42,849 bases of DNA from Actinomycetes bacterium. Its GTDB lineage: Bacteria; Actinomycetota; Acidimicrobiia; Acidimicrobiales; Aldehydirespiratoraceae. Location: NCBI GenBank assembly GCA_024276495.1, contig JAJRXC010000079.1:1-42849 (forward strand), written 5' to 3'. The notes under the pieces are model-generated. The model searched no databases. It was not told the origin of the DNA and saw nothing but the letters and a program-made list of their open reading frames with translations. How positions within the stretch are numbered: position 1 is the first letter of the stretch; each line of letters opens with the position of its first letter. The position numbers were made by a program, and so were the translations under genes. Shown one piece after another: positions 17,966 to 26,597 of the stretch.

Positions 17966-20032
17966 CTACTGGCGCTCGCCGGCGAGGGCGACGGGAACGA
18001 CCGCGTCGCAGCCTGCTCGCCGGAGCAGGCGGGCGATGACGGTCATGGTCCAACGGCTGTCGACGAGGTCGTCGATGAGCAGGCACGAACCGACCGGGGT
18101 CGACTCGACCTCGAACGCGCCCCAGATGTTGGCCAGTTGGGTATTGGAGTTGTGCATGTCGCGTTGAGGCTGGGTCGGCCGGACCTGGCTGACCGTGTCG
18201 ACGACGGGGAGGGCAAGCCGGTCGCCGAGGGCCCGAGCCATGGCCTGTACGAGGTGGGGACGACGCCTCGACGGGATGAAGGTGATCCACTCGGCCGGGG
18301 TGTCGAGCTTGGTGGCACACAGCTCGGCCAGCGCGTCGATGAGGTCGTCGGCGAAACGGCCCTCGAGCCGGCCCTCGCGGACGAGGGGGCCCCAGCCGGA
18401 TTCTCCGGTGCGGGTGAGGCACCAGCCCGGTTCGGCCTGTTCTTCCGCCGGGATGCGACCCGTGGCTTCGGCGAAGCCGGTGGGCCACATCAGGCGGGGC
18501 ACGATCTCGACCGGGTCGTGGCGCAGCCGATCACCGGCCTGCGCGACGGTGGCGACATCGGCGTCGGCGCCGAACCGCACGCCACGACAGTTGTCGCAGA
18601 TGCCGCACGATTCCGGCTCGGGGTCGTCGAGCTGACGGCGCAGGTACTGCATGCGACACGAATCGATCCGCTGGTAGGCCTCCATCGCCGCCTGTTCCTC
18701 GCGTCGCCAGGCGTTGACCTGATCGACCCGTTCGCGGGGAAAGCTCCACGGGGTCGGGGTCCGCACCCAGCCGGATCCGACCTTGTCGACCACGCCCTCC
18801 ACTTCGAGTTGCACCATCACGTTGCCGAGCCGACCGGTGCCGATGTTGACCCGGGATGCCAGCTGGGCGAGCCGCACGGGTTTCTCGGAGGCCTCGACGG
18901 CCTCGATGATGACGTCGGTGTCGTCCTCGTCGGGGAACGCCTGGGAGATGAACCAGTCCTGGATGTCGCGGTCTTCGCTGCCGGTGAGAAGGATGCCGTA
19001 GCTCTCCCCCAGGGCCCGTCCGGCCCGGCCCACCTGTTGGTAGTAGGCGATGGCGCTCTGGGGCATCTGGTAGTGGATGACGAAGCCGACGTCGGGCTTG
19101 TCGTATCCCATGCCCAGCGCGGAGGTGGCCACCATGCACTTCATCTCGTTGCGCAGGAACGCGTCGAGCGCGGCGTTCTTCGCGTCGGCATCCTCGACCG
19201 TCCCACCGCCAACGTAGGTGGCGCAGGTGATGCCGTGGGCTCGGAGGAAGTCGGCGACCACCTCGACGTCTCGGCGGGTCAGGCAGTAGACGATCCCGGT
19301 GCCGGGCAGGTCACCGATGTTGCGGGCGAGCCAGGCGAGGCGGGCATCAGGACGGCGCTTGTCGGTGTGGACCTCGAGCCGCAACCCGGCGCGGCCGAGC
19401 TCGCCGCGGATGGTGAGGATTCCGTCGCCGAGTTGATCCTCGACATCGGCGACGACACGGTCGTTGGCCGTGGCGGTGCAACCGATGACCGGCACCCCGA
19501 CCGGCAGGCGCTGGAGGAACCGGCCGATGCGGCGATAGTGGGGACGGAAGTCGTGTCCCCAGTCGCTGATGCAGTGGACCTCGTCGACCACGACCAGACC
19601 GACCCGGGCTCCGACCTGGGGCAGCCAGTCCTGACGAAACGCCGGGTTGGCGAGGCGTTGCTCGGAGATCAGGACCAGGTCGATCTCGTCGTTCTCGAAC
19701 TGCTCGCGGATCGTGTCCCAGTCGTCGCGATTCGTCGAGTTGACGACCGCGGCCCGCAGCCCCATCCGGTCGGCGGCTCGGACCTGGTTGTCCATCAAGG
19801 CGATCAGCGGCGACACGAGCAGGGTCGGTCCGGCGCCGCGGTCGCGCCGCATCCGTGTGGCGATGAAGTACACGGCCGACTTGCCCCAGCCGGTTCGCTG
19901 GACCACCAGCACCCGACGCCGTTGCTCCACGAGGGCCCGGATCGCCTTGATCTGGCCGTCACGAAAGCTCGCGTCGCGTCGCCCGGTCAACGCCCGGAGG
20001 TGGTCGAGGGCCTCGCGGCCGAAGTCGTCCAT
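17966..20032 (-). CDS. RecQ-family ATP-dependent DNA helicase with C-terminal phosphoribosyltransferase-like motif
   Basis: The 688-residue protein has all RecQ core motifs: FRDGQ (Q/0 motif), Walker A RTGWGKS, the DEVH box VVDEVHCISDWGHDFRPHY, GCTATAN (motif III), and motif VI QQVGRAGR. The zinc-binding region SCRMQYLR...CGICDNC follows, then a winged-helix-like part. The last 40 residues read LLIDDLVDSRWTMTV and then RLLRRAGCDAVVPVALA. This resembles the PRPP-binding loop of phosphoribosyltransferases, with Ser-Arg-Trp in place of the usual Thr-Gly-x. No HRDC domain is seen. I place the start at the ATG at 20032 (MDDFGREALDHLRALTG); upstream in-frame ATGs at 20059 and 20092 are possible but would run into the dyad. 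The role in DNA repair is taken from the family. Confidence 0.88.
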   Translation of the reverse strand: MDDFGREALDHLRALTGRRDASFRDGQIKAIRALVEQRRRVLVVQRTGWGKSAVYFIATRMRRDRGAGPTLLVSPLIALMDNQVRAADRMGLRAAVVNSTNRDDWDTIREQFENDEIDLVLISEQRLANPAFRQDWLPQVGARVGLVVVDEVHCISDWGHDFRPHYRRIGRFLQRLPVGVPVIGCTATANDRVVADVEDQLGDGILTIRGELGRAGLRLEVHTDKRRPDARLAWLARNIGDLPGTGIVYCLTRRDVEVVADFLRAHGITCATYVGGGTVEDADAKNAALDAFLRNEMKCMVATSALGMGYDKPDVGFVIHYQMPQSAIAYYQQVGRAGRALGESYGILLTGSEDRDIQDWFISQAFPDEDDTDVIIEAVEASEKPVRLAQLASRVNIGTGRLGNVMVQLEVEGVVDKVGSGWVRTPTPWSFPRERVDQVNAWRREEQAAMEAYQRIDSCRMQYLRRQLDDPEPESCGICDNCRGVRFGADADVATVAQAGDRLRHDPVEIVPRLMWPTGFAEATGRIPAEEQAEPGWCLTRTGESGWGPLVREGRLEGRFADDLIDALAELCATKLDTPAEWITFIPSRRRPHLVQAMARALGDRLALPVVDTVSQVRPTQPQRDMHNSNTQLANIWGAFEVESTPVGSCLLIDDLVDSRWTMTVIARLLRRAGCDAVVPVALAGERQ

Positions 20033-20053
20033 GGGCACCGGTCTACTCGCGCC

Positions 20054-20094
20054 GTGTGACATCGCTGCCGATGCGATCATGGCTGATGTCACAC
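20054..20094. promoter_or_regulatory. Long dyad upstream of the coiled-coil membrane gene
   Basis: GTGTGACATC (20054-20063) and GATGTCACAC (20085-20094) are perfect 10-bp reverse complements with 21 bp between them. They lie between the divergent recQ-like gene and the gene at 20152. A closely similar arrangement, GTGCACATC then 20 bp then GATGTCACAC, precedes the decayed paralogue at 35605. Conservation upstream of both copies argues for a real operator or promoter element. Confidence 0.6.
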
Positions 20095-20151
20095 CCGGTC
20101 CGTAGGGTCGAACCCTCGACTTCCCCTCGATGCGACCTACCGGGGAGAGCC

Positions 20152-20595
20152 GTGCCCACCGATGAGAACACCCGCCTCCGTATCCGCCAGTATCTGATCG
20201 AGCTGATGGACGAAGACGCCGCAGATGCCATGATGGAGCCCATGCCCCCTATCCCGTGGACCGAGCTCGCCACCAAGGACGACATCTCGGACCTGCGCGG
20301 CGACATGGCCCGCATCGAGACCGGCCTCCGGCGGGACATGGCCGGCCTCGAATCCAACCTCCGCACCGAGATCACGGCACTCGAATCCAACCTCCGCACC
20401 GAGATCAGCGGGCTCGCGACCAATGTCCACACCGAGCTCGGCGGGCTCGAGACGGGGTTCGGCCACGAGATGGTCGGCCTCGAGGGTCGCCTGTCGAAAC
20501 AGATCGCCGAATCGACCCGAATGGTCGTCTTGTCAATGATGTTCCTCATGGTCGGCGTGATCGGCGCGATCGCGGCGTTCGTCAACCTCGGTTGA
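20152..20595 (+). CDS. Coiled-coil protein with C-terminal membrane anchor
   Basis: The 147-residue product begins with a conserved head (PTDENTRLRIRQYLIELMDE, then ADAMMEPMPPIPWTELATK). It continues with a heptad-like coiled coil containing an internal repeat (LESNLRTEI twice) and ends in one membrane segment (VVLSMMFLMVGVIGAIAAFV). I chose the GTG at 20152 because the related sequence at 35605 has ATG at the aligned position and the same following residues. I recognise no named family; the layout resembles DUF1640/CCDC90-like coiled-coil membrane proteins, but I cannot confirm that. It is preceded by a long dyad shared with its decayed paralogue. Confidence 0.8.
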   Translation: MPTDENTRLRIRQYLIELMDEDAADAMMEPMPPIPWTELATKDDISDLRGDMARIETGLRRDMAGLESNLRTEITALESNLRTEISGLATNVHTELGGLETGFGHEMVGLEGRLSKQIAESTRMVVLSMMFLMVGVIGAIAAFVNLG

Positions 20596-20696
20596 ACGGC
20601 GACGACCCTGCCCCCGCCGAGCGGGTCGACCGGGGCCGCCGGCTGGGGCATCACGTCCGAGACGGGCGGTCGGCCCCATCCACTACGCTCCTGCCG

Positions 20697-22352
20697 ATGT
20701 CCCGACTCACGCGCGTCCTCGGCCCTCTCTTCGTCATGGCCCTGGTGGCCGCCGCGTGCGCCGACGACCGCGACGAGGCACCCGGCGACCCCGGAGACGG
20801 CGCGGCCGACATCGATGCCGACCCCGACATCGAGCCGGACGAGGTCGCCGCCCCCGAACCACAACCAGAGCCGGAGCCAGAGCCGGAGCCGTCGGTGCCG
20901 GCCGATCCGCTGCTGGTGGAGACCAGTCTCGGACCGGTCAGGGGTGCGGCCGGCGAGACCGGCATCAACCGTTGGAGCGCCATCCCGTTCGCCGCGCCGC
21001 CCCTGGGTGAGAACCGTTGGGTCGCTCCCCGACCACACGCCGGCTGGACCGAGGAGTTCGACGCCACCGGCGAGGGGCTGATGTGTCCCCAGCCGGGCGG
21101 CGACGTCACCTCGGAGTTCCTCGTCTCCCCGGGGCAGAACGAGGACTGTCTCACGTTGACCGTGTGGGCGCCCGACGGTGCCGCCGACCTTCCCACGATG
21201 GTCTGGATCCACGGCGGCGGGCTCACATCGGGGTCCGCCCATCAGGCGTTGTACGAGTCGACCGATCTCGCGGCGCAGGGAGTCGTCGTCGTGGCCATCA
21301 ACTATCGACTCGGGACCCTCGGGTTCCTCGCCCATCCCGACGCACCCGATGGCGCCGCGAACTTCGGTCTCATGGATCAGCAGGCCGCCCTGCGGTGGGT
21401 GCAGGACAACATCGAGGGTTTCGGCGGCGACCCGGGCAACGTCACGCTCTTCGGCGAGTCGGCCGGGGGGTTCTCGATCTGTGGCCACCTCGCCTCCGAC
21501 GGTTCGGAGGGGCTGTTCCAGCGGGCGATCATCCAAAGCGGTGGCGGTTGCCTGACCCACCAGGACCTGAACGACGCCTACGCGGACGGCGCCGCGTTCA
21601 TCGCGACCACGAGTTGTGCCGGTGCCGCCGACGAGCTTGGTTGTTTGCGTGACCTCCCGGTCGAGGAGCTCGCCGTTGCGAACAGCCCGAGCAACCTCGT
21701 CGCCGACGGCGTAGTGCTGGGCGAGCCGGCGATCGATCGCGCCGCCGCCGGCCGACTCAACGACATCTCGATCATCACCGGCTCCAACCAGGACGAGTTC
21801 ACACTCTTCACGATCGGTGCGGCCGAGCCGAGCGAGGACGACCTGCGGGCGACGGTGGCCAGTCGGTTCGGCCCTGATGCGGTCGACAACATCATGGGGC
21901 TCTATCCGGCCGCCGACTACGAGACCAACCTGGCCCGACTCCAGGCGATGCTCAACGACGTCACGTTCACGTGCACGGCCGAGACGTTCGCGCAGACCGT
22001 CGCCGACGCCGGCGGCTCGGCCCACCGCTACTACTTCTCCTACGTGTCGGACCAGGACCCGTTCGGCCTGGGGGCGACCCACGGGGCGGAGCTGATCTTC
22101 GTCTTCGACAATCCGAGCGGGATCGTCGGGCTACCGCCCGAGCTCGATCCGGTCGGTGCCGGGCTCAGCGCCGAGATGCAGCGGGCGTGGACGACCTTCG
22201 CGGCGACGGGCGTTCCGGAAAGTCCGACCCCGTGGCGGCCGACCGGCGCCGACGCGCCGGTGATCATGCAGATCGACACCGACTGGACGCCGCAGACCGA
22301 GATCCGGGGTGGCCGCTGCGGTCCCGTCGTCGAGGCCCTGACCGCGAGCTGA
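20697..22352 (+). CDS. Carboxylesterase (type-B family) lipoprotein
   Basis: The 551-residue protein has a lipoprotein signal peptide (GPLFVMALVAAACADD, with the lipid-modified Cys near residue 19). An acidic, Pro-Glu-rich linker follows (EPQPEPEPEPEPS), then a type-B carboxylesterase domain. Catalytic features are the oxyanion HGGG (WIHGGGLTSG), the nucleophile elbow GESAGG, an acidic residue in GSNQDEFTLF, and the catalytic His in GATHGAELIF. It should hydrolyse ester bonds outside the membrane; the substrate is unknown. The ATG at 20697 gives the signal peptide its proper start, and longer readings through the preceding gene are shadows. It ends 64 bp before the convergent P450 gene, with a hairpin between. 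Confidence 0.92.
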   Translation: MSRLTRVLGPLFVMALVAAACADDRDEAPGDPGDGAADIDADPDIEPDEVAAPEPQPEPEPEPEPSVPADPLLVETSLGPVRGAAGETGINRWSAIPFAAPPLGENRWVAPRPHAGWTEEFDATGEGLMCPQPGGDVTSEFLVSPGQNEDCLTLTVWAPDGAADLPTMVWIHGGGLTSGSAHQALYESTDLAAQGVVVVAINYRLGTLGFLAHPDAPDGAANFGLMDQQAALRWVQDNIEGFGGDPGNVTLFGESAGGFSICGHLASDGSEGLFQRAIIQSGGGCLTHQDLNDAYADGAAFIATTSCAGAADELGCLRDLPVEELAVANSPSNLVADGVVLGEPAIDRAAAGRLNDISIITGSNQDEFTLFTIGAAEPSEDDLRATVASRFGPDAVDNIMGLYPAADYETNLARLQAMLNDVTFTCTAETFAQTVADAGGSAHRYYFSYVSDQDPFGLGATHGAELIFVFDNPSGIVGLPPELDPVGAGLSAEMQRAWTTFAATGVPESPTPWRPTGADAPVIMQIDTDWTPQTEIRGGRCGPVVEALTAS

Positions 22353-22395
22353 CGCCCCGGTCTTCGATGCGCAAGCCGGGTCGGCCTTGCGGGCC

Positions 22396-22410
22396 GGCCC
22401 CGCCGGGGCC
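22396..22410. terminator. GC hairpin between convergent genes
   Basis: GGCCCC (22396-22401), GCC loop, GGGGCC (22405-22410), lying between the stop of the esterase and the stop of the P450. The stem is perfect, but there is no T-run on either side. It may end transcription from both directions. Confidence 0.45.
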
Positions 22411-22416
22411 TTCCGG

Positions 22417-23736
22417 TCAGCGGCGGGTGACCGTGACGGGCAACGTGGTGTAGCCGTTGACGAACGACGAGAAGGTCCGTTCCGGCTCGCCCTGGATCTC
22501 GATGCGTTCGAAGCGTTGGAGGATCTCCTCCCACAGCACGCGGAGCTGCAGCTCGGCGAGACGGCTGCCCATGCAGTAGTGGATGCCGTAGCCGAACGAG
22601 AGTTGGCGGTCGGCGTTGTGGCGTTCGATGTCGATGACGTCGCCGTTGTCGAAGACGTCTTCGTCGCGGTTGGCCGACACGTACCACATGAGGACCTGGT
22701 CGCCTTCGAGGATCTGCTTGTCGCGGATCTCGCAGTCCTTGGTGGCGGTGCGGCGCATGTACGACAGCGGTGTCTGCCAGCGGATGATCTCGGGGACCAT
22801 CTTCGGCACGAGACCGGGGTCGGCGATGAGCTTGTCGTACTGGTCGGGGAAGGTGTTGAGGCCGTAGACGCTGCCCGTCATGGTGTTGCGGGTCGTGTCG
22901 TTGCCGCCGACGATCAACAGCAACAGGTTGCCGAGGTGGGCGATCGTCGGCATGTCCTTGGTGGCGTCGCCGTGGACGAGCATGGAGACGAGGTCGAAGC
23001 CGGGGTTCTCCCGGCGCTCTTCCCACAGGCCTTCGAAGTAGCCGACGCACTCCATCAGCTCGTCGATCTTCTGCTGTTGGGTCTCGACCACCCCGCCGGG
23101 TTCGGGCACGGCGAAGACGATGTCGGACCAGCGGGTGAGCATGCGGCGGTCGTCCAACGGGAAGTCGAACAGCGACGCGAGCAGCAGCGTGGTGAGCTCA
23201 ATGGACACCGTGTCGACCCAGTCGAACGTCTCGCCCTCGGGCAGCGAGTCGAGGACCTTGGCGGTGCGTTCGCGGATCACCGGTTCGAGGTTGCGGAGGT
23301 TGCTCGGCGCCGACACGGCCCGCACCGTCTTGCGCTGTTCGGTGTGCGTCGGGGGGTCCATCGAGATGAACGACGTGATGCGTTGCAGCTGGGCGTCGGT
23401 CTCGGGGCTGGGGCGGGGGCCGAGGGTCATGCCCCGAGCCGAGGAGAACGTCTGCCAGTCGCCGTCGACGGCTCGGACATCGTCGTACTTGGTGACCGAC
23501 CAGTAGCGGCCGGCCGTGTCGATCTCGTTGAGATGCACGGGGTCCTCGGCCCGCAGGCGGGCGAAGTGGTCGTGCCACCGGTGGTCCTTGAAGAGGTGGG
23601 GGTTGGCCGGGTTGATGTCGCCGAGTGTGAGTGCGGCGGCATCGGGCACGTCGGCGCCGATCTCGGCCATCTCCATCTCGGGTGTGCGGATGTTGGCGTC
23701 CAGGAATGCGGCGTTCTCACGGGTCGCGTCGCTCAT
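22417..23736 (-). CDS. Cytochrome P450 (CYP125/CYP142-like)
   Basis: The 439-residue P450 monooxygenase has the I-helix oxygen-activation motif GGNDTTRN, ExxR in VPEIIRWQTP, and the heme-ligand loop FGYGIHYCMGSRLAEL with the thiolate Cys. The opening and the motif SMDPPTHTEQRKTV look like actinobacterial P450s of the sterol or branched-lipid hydroxylase group (CYP125, CYP142, CYP124), but the substrate is not proven. I chose the ATG at 23736 (MSDATRENAAF), which has GAGGAGAACC just upstream; the much longer open frame is shadow sequence. No ferredoxin gene is adjacent. It may act with the nearby acyl-CoA dehydrogenase in lipid breakdown; this is speculation. Confidence 0.92.
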   Translation of the reverse strand: MSDATRENAAFLDANIRTPEMEMAEIGADVPDAAALTLGDINPANPHLFKDHRWHDHFARLRAEDPVHLNEIDTAGRYWSVTKYDDVRAVDGDWQTFSSARGMTLGPRPSPETDAQLQRITSFISMDPPTHTEQRKTVRAVSAPSNLRNLEPVIRERTAKVLDSLPEGETFDWVDTVSIELTTLLLASLFDFPLDDRRMLTRWSDIVFAVPEPGGVVETQQQKIDELMECVGYFEGLWEERRENPGFDLVSMLVHGDATKDMPTIAHLGNLLLLIVGGNDTTRNTMTGSVYGLNTFPDQYDKLIADPGLVPKMVPEIIRWQTPLSYMRRTATKDCEIRDKQILEGDQVLMWYVSANRDEDVFDNGDVIDIERHNADRQLSFGYGIHYCMGSRLAELQLRVLWEEILQRFERIEIQGEPERTFSSFVNGYTTLPVTVTRR

Positions 23737-23843
23737 CACAGGTTCTCCTCGGTCGGCGACAAGTGTGCCCCGTCGAGGTGCTCCGGCGACAGTCGGCCGT
23801 CTCGTCGGCGCGGTCGGAGGGTCGACCTCACGAGGCGTGGTCG

Positions 23844-24119
23844 TCAGGTCAGTCGGCTGAGCTGCCACACGAGCACGCTCGAACCGAGCAGCCGGCGCCA
23901 CGGATTGACCCCGCGCCGCGCTTCGTCGACGCCCCAATAGAGCCACAGTGCGGTCGCCGCGATGGCGGCGAGGTCGTGAAGGCGCGAGCCGTCGTCGGCG
24001 ATTCGGCCGACGATCCACGCACCGCCGATCGCGAACAACGGCCAGTTCGGAAACTGGGCCACGGTGATCTTCCCGGTCTCCCGGTTCTCGAACCACCAGC
24101 GCGGCGTGAACCGTTTCAC
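23844..24119 (-). CDS. Small membrane protein, unknown function
   Basis: The 91-residue product starts with GTG (VKRFTPRWWFENRETGKITV). Two or three hydrophobic stretches follow: WPLFAIGGAWIVGRI, LAAIAATALWLYWGV and LLGSSVLVWQL. A short Arg-rich loop (DEARRGVNPWRRL) sits between the last two, so several membrane spans are likely. I recognise no named family; similar short proteins are common in Actinobacteria. The start is a judgement: the upstream extension in the same frame is Arg/Ser-rich and looks non-coding. It lies upstream of the P450 gene on the same strand with about 107 bp between, and diverges from the gene at 24274. Confidence 0.65.
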   Translation of the reverse strand: MKRFTPRWWFENRETGKITVAQFPNWPLFAIGGAWIVGRIADDGSRLHDLAAIAATALWLYWGVDEARRGVNPWRRLLGSSVLVWQLSRLT

Positions 24120-24273
24120 GGTCGGGCTTCGGACTGGCGGCACCCTGTCGTCAATGCCACCCCCGGAGCGTAGTGCCGCGGCGTGGCACGAGACCCCTTG
24201 GCGGAGGTGGCTGACCGGCGCCCTCAGCCGCGCGGCGCGGCGGCGATCAAGGGGTGACGCTAGTTTGCCGACC

Positions 24274-25620
24274 GTGACGCGACGCGGAGATGCAGGAGAC
24301 GACGACCTCGGCGCCGTCGTTGAACGACTCAGCGACGACGAGGCGCGACGGCTGCTCTTGGAGTCGGCGGCCCGACACGAAGACGTGGCCCGAACGATCC
24401 GCGGGGCAACAGCCGAGCCGCCCGATCGCGTCGCGTACCTGCGCATGGAGTTGGATTCGCTACGAACCCGACGACACCTGGGCTATCGCGAATCCATGGG
24501 GTGGGCCCGAGACGCCGGTCACGTCGTCGACGAGATCGCGGCCGAGGCGCGGCGCGCCCCATCGCGGGAGTTGCTCAAGCTGGTCGAGATGGCGATCAAC
24601 CGGGTGGTGAAGGTCATCTTCCACGCGGACGACTCGGCGGGCACGATCGGCGATCTCGCCCGGCGACTTCTGGAGACGCACGAGCAGATCTGTGATGCGG
24701 GTGTGGCCGATCCCGGGGCGCTGGCGAGGTGGATGGTGCGGTTCGGGTTCGACGACCAGGACTTCTTCACCGTCGACCCCGTCCGCTACTCGGCCGCCCT
24801 GGGCGAGAAGGGTCTCCGTGCTTTGCGCCGTGCGGTCGAAGAACGTTCCGCCGGTCCTGATCGAGAGTTCGCGGTGCGATACACCGAGGAGCGGTTGGCT
24901 GTGCTCGATGGCGACGTCGATCGGATCGTCTCGCTGCTCGGCGGCTATCTCACGGCGCCCCACCAGTTCATCCGCGTGGCCGAGGCGATGCTCGAGCTCG
25001 ACCGCGGCGACGATGCACTGGCGTGGGCCATGCGGGGCGTCGGGTCGACGAGCGGCTGGCAGGTCGCGAAGCTCTACGACATCGCAGCCGGGGTGCTCGC
25101 TGCTCGGGGCGACGAGGCCGGAGTGCTCGATCTCCGTCGTGAACAGCACCGGCGGATGGCGAGCTCGACGACCTACGCCACATTGCGGAAGACGGCTGCG
25201 GCGATGGGTGTCTGGGCGACCGAACAAGCCGATGCCCGCGGCGTGCTTGCAGCTCGCGACGTCGGAGGCTTTGTCGATGCGCTCCTCGCCGAGGGCGACA
25301 TCGACGCGGCATGGAACGCGGCGACGGCGACCGGTGCAGCCGATCTCGATGACGCCCGGTGGGCGCAACTCGCCGAGGCCCGCGAGCCGAGCGATCCAGC
25401 CGCCGCGTTCGAGGTCTGCCTCCGCCTTGCCGACTCGACCCTTCGCACCGCTGACCGGAGGGCGTACCGCACCGCGACGAAACAGCTCTCTCAGGCGCGG
25501 CGAGCTGCGGACAGTGCCGGCCGGTCGGAGGAGTTCGCCGCACATCTCGCCGCCCTGCGTGCGCAGCATCGCCGTCGTCCGACCCTGATCGCCATTCTCG
25601 ACAAGGCCGGGCTGGGGTAG
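24274..25620 (+). CDS. SWIM-associated helical repeat protein without a SWIM motif
   Basis: The 448-residue all-helical protein (ARRLLLESAARHEDVAR, then RRHLGYRESMGWARDAGHVV and GTIGDLARRLLETHEQIC) resembles the long helical region that follows SWIM zinc fingers in actinobacterial proteins; this is judged from memory. I find no CxC...CxH motif in this gene or just upstream, so the zinc-binding part is absent. The GTG at 24274 is the chosen start; an earlier in-frame ATG (24154) would add about 40 Arg-rich residues and is possible. The function is unknown. TPR-like helices suggest a protein-protein scaffold. Confidence 0.65.
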   Translation: MTRRGDAGDDDLGAVVERLSDDEARRLLLESAARHEDVARTIRGATAEPPDRVAYLRMELDSLRTRRHLGYRESMGWARDAGHVVDEIAAEARRAPSRELLKLVEMAINRVVKVIFHADDSAGTIGDLARRLLETHEQICDAGVADPGALARWMVRFGFDDQDFFTVDPVRYSAALGEKGLRALRRAVEERSAGPDREFAVRYTEERLAVLDGDVDRIVSLLGGYLTAPHQFIRVAEAMLELDRGDDALAWAMRGVGSTSGWQVAKLYDIAAGVLAARGDEAGVLDLRREQHRRMASSTTYATLRKTAAAMGVWATEQADARGVLAARDVGGFVDALLAEGDIDAAWNAATATGAADLDDARWAQLAEAREPSDPAAAFEVCLRLADSTLRTADRRAYRTATKQLSQARRAADSAGRSEEFAAHLAALRAQHRRRPTLIAILDKAGLG

Positions 25621-25759
25621 GACCTGGCTGGGATTCGATCTCCGCCGCGCTCGGTTGCATCTGCGGGCCACCGTCGACGTGGCCGGCTCGGCGTCCGACA
25701 CTCGGGTCGCTGTCACGGCGTTCTCGTACTGTCTCTGTAGGCGAGCGAGGGGATCGAAC

Positions 25760-26272
25760 ATGAGGCGTGTTTCTCTGGTGGCGGTGGTCGTCGTGCTGGC
25801 GTTGGCGACCGGCGACATCGCCGGTGCCGCGGTGGCTGGGTTCACCGATGTCGACGAGGGTCGGTTCTATGCCGATGCAGTCGCGTGGGCGAAGGCGAAC
25901 GACATCACGACCGGCAAGACGCCGACGACGTTCGCTCCGGACGATCCGGTGACCCGCGGTGAGGTCGTGACGTTCCTGAAGCGGTTCTACGACGCCTATG
26001 TCGTCGGGCCGAGCCCGATGCCCAGCGGTGGGGTCATCCCGGGTGACGGTGTGTGGCTCGTCGGCACCGAGATCACACCGGGCCCGTATCGAACGGTGGT
26101 TCCGAGCGGTTCGTTCAACTGCTACAACGCCCGCCTGTCGGGCCTCGGCAACACGCTCGGCGACATCATCGCCAACGACAACTGGGATGCCGGCGCCACG
26201 GTGACGATCGCGATCGATGCCGGTGACGTGGCCTTCGAATCCAGAGGGTGCGGAGCATGGACCAGGATCTGA
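25760..26272 (+). CDS. Small secreted protein with one SLH repeat and an actinobacterial beta domain
   Basis: The 170-residue exported protein has a signal peptide (MRRVSLVAVVVVLALATGDIA), one SLH-type unit (GFTDVDEGRFYADAV, then FAPDDPVTRGEVVTFLKRFY), and a C-terminal beta domain. That domain contains DGVWLVGTEITPGPYRT, a single Cys at NCYNARLSG, and ESRGCGAW. It is common in small exported actinobacterial proteins, where the two Cys probably form a disulfide. The ATG at 25760 gives the signal peptide a proper N-terminus. The function is unknown, and cell-wall attachment is only suggested because one SLH unit alone is weak. Confidence 0.8.
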   Translation: MRRVSLVAVVVVLALATGDIAGAAVAGFTDVDEGRFYADAVAWAKANDITTGKTPTTFAPDDPVTRGEVVTFLKRFYDAYVVGPSPMPSGGVIPGDGVWLVGTEITPGPYRTVVPSGSFNCYNARLSGLGNTLGDIIANDNWDAGATVTIAIDAGDVAFESRGCGAWTRI

Positions 26273-26414
26273 GTTCACCCGCCCGAACAGGCAGGGTCCC
26301 GCAGGAACACGGCGGGAGATCCGCCATCCACCACGAATCGGCGTCGTCTCGTCGTTTCAATTGCCACGGCGTGATCGGCGGGGATCGTCCCCTCCACGCC
26401 GAGATCGGAGCCGA

Positions 26415-26597
26415 ATGACCGAAGATCGGGTGACCGCCGATGAACTGATGACCATGACGAAGGAGATCACCCTTGGTGCGTCGCCGAGCGAGTCATCGTT
26501 GGAGATGACACCGGCCCGGCGTCGGGCCTGGGACCGACTCAAGGTTCAGATCAACGAGATCAAGGCCAGTGGGAGAATCGTCCAGATCTACGAGTAG
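26415..26597 (+). CDS. Small hypothetical protein
   Basis: This 60-residue reading frame (MTEDRVTADELMTMTKEITL...) has a plausible GGAG ribosome site (ATCGGAGCCGA) before the ATG. It is acidic at the start and basic in the second half (TPARRRAWDRLKVQINEI), with no signal peptide or membrane segment. Its last 10 bases overlap the 3' end of the convergent gene on the other strand. I recognise no family. Size and composition would fit an antitoxin or regulatory small protein, but there is no direct evidence. Confidence 0.5.
   Translation: MTEDRVTADELMTMTKEITLGASPSESSLEMTPARRRAWDRLKVQINEIKASGRIVQIYE

Noticed and set aside
20866-20900. Short GAGCC/CAGAGCC repeats in the esterase gene
   Set aside because: They encode a Pro-Glu linker after the lipoprotein signal, a common low-complexity spacer, not a separate element.
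20043-22082. A 679-codon minus-strand open frame
   Set aside because: It runs antisense through the coiled-coil gene and the esterase, both of which have clear motifs, signal peptide and starts on the plus strand.
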